This document shows positions 7,486 through 14,596 of a DNA stretch of 33,874 bases, piece after piece (position 1 is the stretch's first letter; every line of letters begins with the position of its first letter). Origin of the DNA: an uncultured Sutterella sp. GTDB taxonomy: Bacteria; Pseudomonadota; Gammaproteobacteria; Burkholderiales; Burkholderiaceae_F. Where the stretch lies: assembly GCA_900544335.1 (NCBI GenBank), contig UQUS01000020.1, positions 1 to 33,874 of the forward strand, given 5' to 3'. The notes under the pieces were generated by a model. The model had not been told where the DNA came from, searched no databases, and saw only the letters and a program-made list of their open reading frames with translations. Made by a program: the position numbers and the translations under genes.

Positions 7486-8139
7486 ATGCGTTTAATCCTC
7501 ATTGGGCCACCCGGTGCGGGAAAAGGAACCCAAGCTGCTTTTATTAAAGAGAAGTTCGGCATTCCTCAGATTTCCACCGGCGACATGTTGCGCGCTGCCG
7601 TAAAAGCCGGAACCGAGCTCGGCAGAGCCGCCAAGGTCATCATGGACCAAGGTAAGCTCGTGAGCGACGACATCATCATCGGCCTTGTGAAAGAACGCCT
7701 GACGGCCGACGATTGCAAGAACGGCTTCCTGTTTGACGGTTTCCCGCGCACGATTCCGCAGGCCCAGGCCTTGCTCGATGCCAAGGTTCCCGTTGATTTC
7801 GTTCTGGAGATTTCCGTTCCGGATGAAGAAATCGTCGAGCGCATGTCAGGTCGTCGCGTTCATACGGCCTCGGGCAGAACCTATCACGTCAAGTACAACC
7901 CGCCCAAGCGTGACGGTTTGGACGATGTGACGGGAGAGCCCCTCGTGCAGCGCGATGACGACCGTGAAGAAGTTGTCTTAAAGCGCTTAGCCGTATATCA
8001 TGCGCAGACCGAAGCTTTGGTCAAGTTTTACAGCGACCTGGCTAAGAGCGGATCGGCAGATGCTCCTGCCTATCGGTCCGTCTCGGGAATCGGCGCAATT
8101 GAACAAATTCGCAATCGAATTTTCGACGCGCTGAAGTAA
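7486..8139 (+). CDS. adk: Adenylate kinase
   Basis: Adenylate kinase interconverts ATP + AMP and 2 ADP in the cytoplasm. The 217-residue protein starts MRLILIGPPGAGKGTQ, a P-loop beginning at residue 7, then ISTGDMLRAAV and FDGFPRTIPQAQAL. The LID region GRRVHTASGRTYHVKYNPP lacks the four cysteines of zinc-type enzymes, so this is the long, zinc-free Gram-negative form. GGAG at 7476-7479 fixes the ATG at 7486; an in-frame ATG at 7456 lies in the terminator-like T tract and would add ten non-conserved residues. Confidence 0.97.
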   Translation: MRLILIGPPGAGKGTQAAFIKEKFGIPQISTGDMLRAAVKAGTELGRAAKVIMDQGKLVSDDIIIGLVKERLTADDCKNGFLFDGFPRTIPQAQALLDAKVPVDFVLEISVPDEEIVERMSGRRVHTASGRTYHVKYNPPKRDGLDDVTGEPLVQRDDDREEVVLKRLAVYHAQTEALVKFYSDLAKSGSADAPAYRSVSGIGAIEQIRNRIFDALK

Positions 8140-8154
8140 TCGGATTGACTGCGA

Positions 8155-8200
8155 GGTAAGACGCCGTAAGGCTTCTTGCCCCGTATTTCTATTGTTGTTT
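8155..8200 (+). terminator. Probable terminator of adk
   Basis: GGTAAGA at 8155-8161 pairs with TCTTGCC at 8174-8180 (one G-T pair), with an inner GCC/GGC pair around GTAA. The following 20 bases are T-rich but interrupted, so termination strength is uncertain. Confidence 0.5.
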
Positions 8201-8215
8201 GTTTTATAAACATGT

Positions 8216-8250
8216 CTTTGAGGTCCTCGGCATTCGGCCGTCGGTCAAAG
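8216..8250 (+). repeat. Inverted repeat in the hppA leader
   Basis: CTTTGA at 8216-8221 and TCAAAG at 8245-8250 can pair, with a smaller GGC/GCC pairing between them. It lies just before the hppA ribosome binding site (GGAG near 8260). A TATAAA box at 8205-8210 may be the -10 of hppA, although no good -35 box is seen. The structure is weak and could be chance. Confidence 0.25.
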
Positions 8251-8272
8251 AGACGTTTCGGAGTTATATGTT

Positions 8273-10321
8273 ATGACTACAGCTATCTGGCTCGCCATTG
8301 CTGCCGGTATCGTGGCCGTGATTTTCGGCCTTGTTACACGCAGCTGGGTGCTTGCCAAAGACGCCGGTAACGCCCGCATGCAGGAAATTTCTCTCGCTAT
8401 TCAGCAGGGTGCTCAGGCCTACTTGGCTAAGCAGTACACCACAATTGCCGTTGTGGGTGCCGTCCTCTTTGTCGTGATTCTTTGCGTTCCGGCGCTCGGT
8501 TGGAAGACCGCTGTCGGTTTCGCTCTCGGTGCCATTCTTTCCGGTGCCTGCGGCTTTATTGGTATGAACATTTCCGTTAAGGCGAATGTTCGTACGGCTC
8601 AGGCTGCGTCCATCGGTATGAAAGAAGCCTTAGACGTTGCCTTCAAGGGCGGCTCGATTACGGGCATGCTCGTTGTCGGTCTCGGCCTGTTAGGCGTGGC
8701 CGGCTACATGGCCGTGCTGGTGCACATGGCCCCGGGAGATGCCGGTTTGTATGACACGATCAAACCCTTGATCGGTCTTGCGTTCGGTTCTTCTCTGATT
8801 TCCATCTTTGCCCGTTTGGGCGGCGGCATCTTCACCAAGGGTGCCGACGTCGGTGCCGACCTTGTCGGTAAGGTCGAAGCCGGAATTCCCGAAGACGATC
8901 CCCGCAACCCCGCCGTCATTGCCGATAACGTCGGTGATAACGTCGGTGACTGCGCCGGTATGGCCGCTGACTTGTTCGAAACCTATGCCGTCACGCTCGT
9001 CGCCACGATGATGATCGGCGCCCTGTCGACCACGGGCGACGCGATGCGCATGGTTGAATACCCGCTCCTTTTGGGCGCAGTGTCCATCGTTGCTTCCATT
9101 ATCGGTACGTTCTTTGTTAAGTACATCCCCGGTAAGAAGATTATGACCGCCCTTTACTACGGTCTGATTGCTGCCGGCGTGATTGCTGCCGTTGCGTTCT
9201 GGTTTGTCGGTGACTTCGTCTTCTCCGATGCCTCGATGCTTCCGGAAGGCGTGACAACCGGTGCCCTCTTTGGCTCGGCCATCGTCGGTCTGGTTCTCAC
9301 GGGTTTGATGGTTGTCATTACCGAGTACTACACCGGTACCGAATACGCCCCGGTGCGTGACGTGGCTAAGGCCTCGACGACCGGTCACGGCACGAACATC
9401 ATCGCAGGCTTGGCCGTTTCCATGAAGGCCACGGCTCTTCCCGTTCTCTCCGTTGTTGTGGCCATTATGGTCAGCTACACACTCGCCGGTCTGTACGGTG
9501 TTGCCATTGCGGCAACCTCAATGCTGACAATGGCCGGTATCGTCGTGGCGCTTGACGCCTACGGTCCGATTACCGACAACGCCGGCGGTATTGCCGAAAT
9601 GAGCGAACTCGATGAAAAGGTTCGTAACGTCACGGACCCCCTCGATGCGGTCGGCAACACCACCAAGGCCGTTACCAAGGGCTACGCCATCGGTTCTGCA
9701 GGTCTTGCGGCTCTGGTCCTGTTCTCGGACTACACACACGCCTTAAAGCAGGCCTTTAACATCGACTTTACCTTCGATCTTTCGAACCCGTACGTGATTG
9801 TCGGTTTGATCATCGGCGGTTTGATTCCGTACCTTTTCGGTGCCATGGCTATGGAAGCCGTCGGTCGTGCCGCCGGCTCGGTTGTGATTGAAGTGCGCCG
9901 TCAGTTCAAGGAAATCAAGGGCATCATGGAAGGCAAGGCTCGTCCGGACTACTCCAAGGCTGTCGGTATGCTGACTGTGGCGGCTATTAAGGAAATGATT
10001 GTTCCGTCCGTCCTGCCGGTTGTTGTTCCGATTCTCGTCGGCAAGATCTTAGGTCCGCAGGCTTTGGGCGGCGTCCTGATGGGTACGATTGTCACGGGTA
10101 TCTTCGTGGCCATCTCCATGACAACGGGCGGCGGTGCCTGGGATAACGCCAAGAAGTACATCGAAGACGGTAACTTCGGCGGCAAGGGCAGCGAAGCGCA
10201 CAAGGCTGCGGTTACGGGCGACACGGTCGGCGATCCCTACAAGGATACGGCCGGTCCCGCTGTGAACCCGCTCATCAAGATCATTAACATCGTGGCTCTG
10301 TTGATTGTCCCGATTCTCTGA
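8273..10321 (+). CDS. hppA: Membrane-bound H+-translocating pyrophosphatase
   Basis: This single-polypeptide pump hydrolyses cytoplasmic pyrophosphate and moves protons across the inner membrane. The 682 residues form many hydrophobic helices. The catalytic block has GADVGADLVGKVE with the D-x3-D-x3-K-x-E pattern at Asp192, Asp196 and Lys200, then DNVGDNVGDCAGMAADLFE. At the position that sets potassium dependence the sequence is GNTTKAVTKG, with Lys465 and Thr468; K+-dependent enzymes have Ala and Gly there. I therefore infer the K+-independent, H+-pumping class. A GGAG about nine bases upstream supports the ATG, and a strong terminator follows. The gene would save energy from biosynthetic pyrophosphate in a low-energy lifestyle. 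Confidence 0.97.
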   Translation: MTTAIWLAIAAGIVAVIFGLVTRSWVLAKDAGNARMQEISLAIQQGAQAYLAKQYTTIAVVGAVLFVVILCVPALGWKTAVGFALGAILSGACGFIGMNISVKANVRTAQAASIGMKEALDVAFKGGSITGMLVVGLGLLGVAGYMAVLVHMAPGDAGLYDTIKPLIGLAFGSSLISIFARLGGGIFTKGADVGADLVGKVEAGIPEDDPRNPAVIADNVGDNVGDCAGMAADLFETYAVTLVATMMIGALSTTGDAMRMVEYPLLLGAVSIVASIIGTFFVKYIPGKKIMTALYYGLIAAGVIAAVAFWFVGDFVFSDASMLPEGVTTGALFGSAIVGLVLTGLMVVITEYYTGTEYAPVRDVAKASTTGHGTNIIAGLAVSMKATALPVLSVVVAIMVSYTLAGLYGVAIAATSMLTMAGIVVALDAYGPITDNAGGIAEMSELDEKVRNVTDPLDAVGNTTKAVTKGYAIGSAGLAALVLFSDYTHALKQAFNIDFTFDLSNPYVIVGLIIGGLIPYLFGAMAMEAVGRAAGSVVIEVRRQFKEIKGIMEGKARPDYSKAVGMLTVAAIKEMIVPSVLPVVVPILVGKILGPQALGGVLMGTIVTGIFVAISMTTGGGAWDNAKKYIEDGNFGGKGSEAHKAAVTGDTVGDPYKDTAGPAVNPLIKIINIVALLIVPIL

Positions 10322-10342
10322 TTAAGATGTAGGCCCTCAATC

Positions 10343-10374
10343 AGGCGGCGTCTTGAAAAAGACGCCGCCTTTTT
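10343..10374 (+). terminator. Strong rho-independent terminator of hppA
   Basis: AGGCGGCGTCTT (10343-10354) and AAGACGCCGCCT (10359-10370) form a perfect 12-bp stem with a GAAA loop, followed by Ts to 10374. Confidence 0.95.
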
Positions 10375-10440
10375 CGTGCGCTCAGCCCAAGAGACTTTCC
10401 TCTACAATCTGAGCATTTCAACCCTGTGGCGACTCTTCCG

Positions 10441-11682
10441 ATGATCAAATCCTACCGATGTGCTTTACTCGCAATGGTACCGGCCGTTCTTGTAGCCTGT
10501 TCCTCCACACCCACCGAGCAAACCCCGCCGACCGCTCGAGCCCACTATTCGGTCTTTACCGATTCGACGTGGCAACCCGAGTCGTACGTACGGGCTCCGT
10601 ATGGGGCCGCTGAAATTGTCCTTCCGATTACCCAAGCTCTTATGGACGGCGCCCACGCCTTTGACGGAACCGATGAAAGCGTGTTTCGCCTGGAGAGCAA
10701 CGGAGATGAAACGTACGTTGTGACCGAGACGCGTCACGGGGCCGGAGAAAAAGCCTTAAGTTGGGGAACGGGGGCCTCCGTGCTGTACCGTAACGGCCTC
10801 GCGGTAACCGACTGGGGTAAAGCCAATGCCCGCCTTCTTCCCGACGGACGTCTGCTTGTCAAAGTGCGCGGCAAAGCCGATGTCAATTACGCTGTGAAAC
10901 TGACGGCCTACAACATTGCCGGTAAGCCGATTCGCCAGATTCTTCGGGATGCGAACAATCAGCCCGACACCTTGGCTTGGTACATGCGCGAAGATAAGGT
11001 CTTTCCGAGCGGCTCGGTTGCCTATCGCTTCACCTACTGGCTCGGCGACAATGAAGTGATTCAGCCGTTCGGCAATGCCTTTACGGGCGCCTCGACCTTA
11101 GAAAAGCTCCTGAAAAATTTCACAGGCAACCAACCGTATTGCTTGTCGTACATCGACCACACGCGGGCCCATCCGTACGCCGTTGCTTTTGAGAAAGACG
11201 GAGCGACGGCAAAGCGCTCGGCGGTTTTGCGCAACAAGAAGCGTGCCGTCCGTTCGGTCCAAGTGCCCGAGAAAGGGCGCTACGTTCTCTATAACGCCGA
11301 TCCGGAAGCGCTTTTCTGCCAAAAAAGTGCGGACTCAACCACCGTTTCGGGTAACTGGACGATTCAAACCATTCACGGAACTCGCGTTTTGGAAATGACG
11401 CGGCCGGACACGGTTGCCGAATCGGACCTCGGGATTCAGCCGGTCAATGCCAAATCCGTCGGCATCGGATTTGCCGAAGTTTTAACTCCGAAAGCCACAA
11501 CGGGCTACGTCAGGCAAGTCATTCCGGTCCGAATCCTCAAAAACAACGAACCGATTACGGACTTTCGCATCAAATTTAACGGCATTGCAGCCGATGCCGT
11601 TCGAGATGCCCTCGTGGATGCCGCACGATCCCAAAAGGCTGAAGAAACACTCAAGAAGGAAACAACACCGTATGGTCGCTAA
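10441..11682 (+). CDS. Unrecognised exported lipoprotein
   Basis: I do not recognise this family. The ATG at 10441 gives about 413 residues. It begins with a lipoprotein signal: MIKSYR, a hydrophobic core, then the lipobox LVAC followed by SSTPTEQT, so it should be acylated and anchored in an envelope membrane. A GTG at 10426 would add five residues; neither start has a clear Shine-Dalgarno. The rest is soluble and beta-rich, with a domain around KVRGKADVNYAVKLTAYN and two cysteines around YCLSY and LFCQK that could pair. The tail is charged and helical (DAARSQKAEETLKKET). A TACAAT box at 10403-10408 may be its -10. Its end overlaps the folD start by 11 bases, so the two are probably co-transcribed. 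Confidence 0.75.
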   Translation: MIKSYRCALLAMVPAVLVACSSTPTEQTPPTARAHYSVFTDSTWQPESYVRAPYGAAEIVLPITQALMDGAHAFDGTDESVFRLESNGDETYVVTETRHGAGEKALSWGTGASVLYRNGLAVTDWGKANARLLPDGRLLVKVRGKADVNYAVKLTAYNIAGKPIRQILRDANNQPDTLAWYMREDKVFPSGSVAYRFTYWLGDNEVIQPFGNAFTGASTLEKLLKNFTGNQPYCLSYIDHTRAHPYAVAFEKDGATAKRSAVLRNKKRAVRSVQVPEKGRYVLYNADPEALFCQKSADSTTVSGNWTIQTIHGTRVLEMTRPDTVAESDLGIQPVNAKSVGIGFAEVLTPKATTGYVRQVIPVRILKNNEPITDFRIKFNGIAADAVRDALVDAARSQKAEETLKKETTPYGR

Positions 11683-12532
11683 ACTCATCGACGGCAAGAA
11701 ATTGGCTCAAGAGATTCGTCGGGCCCTTACTCAGCGCGTTAAGACGCTTGCGCAACACGGACACAAGCCCGGGCTTGCCGTGATTTTGGTCGGAGAGGAT
11801 CCGGCCAGTCAGGTTTACGTTCGCAATAAGATTCGTGCCTGTGAAGAAGTCGGAATTACCAGTTTCGAACATCGCCTGACAAGCCAAACGACAGAAGCCG
11901 AACTGCTCGAATTAATCGAAAAACTCAACCAAGACGACACTGTCGACGGCATCCTCGTGCAGCTTCCCGTTCCTCGGCATATTCGCGCCGAAAAAGTCAT
12001 TGCGGCCATTAGCCCCGATAAAGACGTCGACGGCTTTCACGCCGTCAACGCCGGGCGGCTTCTTGTCGGCAAACACGGTCGCGAAGGGTTCGTCCCCTGC
12101 ACGCCTGCCGGCATCATGCGCATGATTGATGAAACAGGTATCGACCCGGAAGGGAAAAATGCCCTTGTCATCGGACGCAGCAATATCGTCGGAAAACCCG
12201 CCGCTCTCTTACTTTTGGAGCGCAATGCCACAGTCACCATTGCCCACAGCCGAACAAAAAACCTCAAAGACCTGGCGCGTCAGGCCGATATCCTCGTTGC
12301 CGCCGTCGGGCGCCCGCGCATGATTACCCGTGACATGGTCAAACCCGGAGCCGTCGTCATCGATGTCGGAATCAATCGCGATGAAAACAACAAACTGTGC
12401 GGCGATGTGGACACACAAGAGGTCCGCGAGATTGCCGGAGCCATAAGCCCCGTTCCGGGCGGCGTCGGTCCCATGACCATCGCCATGCTCCTGGAAAACA
12501 CCGTGCGAGCCGCTGAAAACCGCCGCTCCTAA
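11672..12532 (+). CDS. folD: Bifunctional methylenetetrahydrofolate dehydrogenase/cyclohydrolase
   Basis: FolD oxidises 5,10-methylene-THF to methenyl-THF with NADP and hydrolyses this to 10-formyl-THF, in the cytoplasm. The 286-residue length is standard. ASQVYVRNKIRACEEVGI carries the catalytic Tyr49 and Lys53. DGILVQLPVP, PCTPAGIMRMI, GRSNIVGKPAALLLL and PVPGGVGPMTIAMLLENT follow. The start at 11672 (MVAKLIDGKK) is the family N-terminus; AAGGA at 11656-11660 precedes it. An upstream in-frame ATG at 11585 would read through the lipoprotein gene in another frame and is rejected. thyA and folA, further along, complete the one-carbon cycle. Confidence 0.97.
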   Translation: MVAKLIDGKKLAQEIRRALTQRVKTLAQHGHKPGLAVILVGEDPASQVYVRNKIRACEEVGITSFEHRLTSQTTEAELLELIEKLNQDDTVDGILVQLPVPRHIRAEKVIAAISPDKDVDGFHAVNAGRLLVGKHGREGFVPCTPAGIMRMIDETGIDPEGKNALVIGRSNIVGKPAALLLLERNATVTIAHSRTKNLKDLARQADILVAAVGRPRMITRDMVKPGAVVIDVGINRDENNKLCGDVDTQEVREIAGAISPVPGGVGPMTIAMLLENTVRAAENRRS

Positions 12533-12556
12533 CCGTTTTATTTTTTGAGATTTCCC

Positions 12557-14584
12557 ATGACAAATCCGTTGATCGAACAGGGCGATTTACTGGCCTTTGA
12601 TAACTTAGATGCCTCGTGTGTCACACCGGCCGTGCGTGTTTTAATCGCTGAGGTAAACGAGGCCCTTACTCGTGTCACAGGCAAGGCAACGCCGGCAACT
12701 TGGCAGGATGTCGTGCTTCCGCTTCACAAGGCCGAGGAGCGACTTTTTCGTGCTTGGGGAGCCGTCGGGCACTTAATGAGTGTTGTCGATTCCAAGGCCT
12801 GGCGCGAGGCGTACGAAGCCAACTTGCAGGACGTCACGCTACTTTCGATGAATTTGGCGCAAAACGAAAAGCTCTTTGCCAAATACAAAGCCATTCGGGA
12901 AAGTGAAGCGTTTGAAACCCTTACCTCCGAACAAAAGCGCGTCATCGACCATACGCTCCGCGATTTCAGGCTAAGCGGCGCAGAACTACCTGAAGAGAAA
13001 AAGGCCGCCCTTAAAGCCATCGCCCAAGAAACCGCCGAGCTCTCGCAGCACTTTAGTCAAAACCTCCTTGATGCCACAGACGCGTTTACGCTTGACTTTG
13101 AGGATGCCGCGCCCTTAGCCGGAATTCCGCAAAGTGCACTGGACCTGTATCGAGCACGCGCTAAAGCGGCGGGCAAAGACGGGTATCGAATCGGACTGAC
13201 GGCCCCCGATTATTTGCCTGTCATGCAGTACGCTCAAAACCGCGAACTGCGTCACACACTACACAAAGCCTACGCAACACGCGCTTCGGATTTAGGGCCT
13301 GCCGAACGCGACAACGGTCCGATTATCGAACGCCTCCTTGTCCTGCGAGCCCAAGAGGCCGAACTGCTCGGATTTAAAAACTACGCCGAGCTGTCGCTTG
13401 CAACTAAGATGGCCGAAAGTCCCGAGGCTGTCATTTCCTTTTTAACCGACATGGCAAAGCGCGCCCGTCCGTACGGCATTCGTGATGTCAAAGAGCTTGA
13501 AAAGTACGCTCGGGATACTCTCGACATCGATCCGCTCCTTTCGTGGGACAGAGCCTATGCATCCGAAAAACTGCGCGAAGCTCGGTACTGCTTTAACGAA
13601 GAGCAAGTGCGCTCGTACTTCCCGCTGCCGAAGGTTTTATCCGGTCTCTTCAGTCTGGCAGAAAAGCTCTTTGCCATTCGCATCACACCGGCCAAAGCCC
13701 CTGTGTGGCACCCCGATGTTCGGTTTTTCCACGTCACGGACAAGGACGGACACGTCATCGCACGCTTTTATGCCGACTTGTATGCGCGCGCCGGCAAGCG
13801 CTCCGGCGCTTGGATGGATAGTGCCCGCGATCGGGAAAAACTCGAAGACGGCTCGATTCGCACACCGGTTGCCTATCTTGTCTGCAACTTCACGCCGCCT
13901 GTGGGCGACAATCCCTCGTACCTAACGCACCGCGAAGTCGAAACGATTTTCCATGAGTTCGGGCACGGTCTGCAACACATGCTCACACGCGTGGACGTGG
14001 CTGATTTGTCCGGCATTAACGGCGTGGAATGGGACGCAGTGGAAATGCCCAGCCAATTTATGGAAAACTGGACCTGGAACTACGAAACCCTCGCCTCTCT
14101 TTCCGAACAAAAAGACACGAAAGAGCCGCTTTCGCGTGAACTTTTTGACAAGATGCTCGCGGCCAAGAACTTTCAGTCGGGCCTTTTTTGCTTAAGGCAA
14201 CTGGAATTTGCGCTCTTTGACATGCGCATTCACACGGAAAAGAACCCGAACTATGCCGAGATTCTGCGTGACGTTCGACATCTTGTTTCCGTAACGCCCT
14301 ACGAAGAATACGACCGCTTTGCGCAATCGTTTGCCCATATCTTCGCCGGCGGCTACGCAGCCGGTTACTACAGTTACAAGTGGGCTGAGGTGCTTTCGGC
14401 CGATGCCTTTTCCGCTTTTGAAGAAGCCGGGCTCTTTGACGCCGAAACGGCTCGGCGTTGGCGCGAAGAAGTCCTTGCCACCGGCGGCAGTCGTGATGCT
14501 ATCGAAAGCTTTAAGGCCTTCCGCGGCAGGGCTCCGGAAATCGATGCCCTGATGCGCCACAGCGGTCTGGCGGACCCGATTTAG
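12557..14584 (+). CDS. prlC: Oligopeptidase A (M3 family metallopeptidase)
   Basis: This cytoplasmic zinc oligopeptidase degrades short peptides, including cleaved signal peptides. The 675-residue length matches the PrlC/oligopeptidase A group. HEFGH at 466-470 supplies two zinc-binding histidines and the catalytic glutamate; Glu496 in AVEMPSQFMENW is the expected third ligand. The C-terminal FAGGYAAGYYSYKWAEVL is also conserved. The ATG at 12557 is preferred to an in-frame TTG at 12545, although only a weak GAG lies upstream. It follows folD by 24 bases, so co-transcription is likely. It converges on glnE, with only 12 bases between the stop codons and no terminator in the gap. Confidence 0.95.
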   Translation: MTNPLIEQGDLLAFDNLDASCVTPAVRVLIAEVNEALTRVTGKATPATWQDVVLPLHKAEERLFRAWGAVGHLMSVVDSKAWREAYEANLQDVTLLSMNLAQNEKLFAKYKAIRESEAFETLTSEQKRVIDHTLRDFRLSGAELPEEKKAALKAIAQETAELSQHFSQNLLDATDAFTLDFEDAAPLAGIPQSALDLYRARAKAAGKDGYRIGLTAPDYLPVMQYAQNRELRHTLHKAYATRASDLGPAERDNGPIIERLLVLRAQEAELLGFKNYAELSLATKMAESPEAVISFLTDMAKRARPYGIRDVKELEKYARDTLDIDPLLSWDRAYASEKLREARYCFNEEQVRSYFPLPKVLSGLFSLAEKLFAIRITPAKAPVWHPDVRFFHVTDKDGHVIARFYADLYARAGKRSGAWMDSARDREKLEDGSIRTPVAYLVCNFTPPVGDNPSYLTHREVETIFHEFGHGLQHMLTRVDVADLSGINGVEWDAVEMPSQFMENWTWNYETLASLSEQKDTKEPLSRELFDKMLAAKNFQSGLFCLRQLEFALFDMRIHTEKNPNYAEILRDVRHLVSVTPYEEYDRFAQSFAHIFAGGYAAGYYSYKWAEVLSADAFSAFEEAGLFDAETARRWREEVLATGGSRDAIESFKAFRGRAPEIDALMRHSGLADPI

Positions 14585-14596
14585 CGGCAAAGCCCG

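Noticed and set aside
8690..9388. 232-codon minus-strand frame opposite hppA
   Set aside because: Antisense shadow with low-complexity His/Gly/Asp composition.
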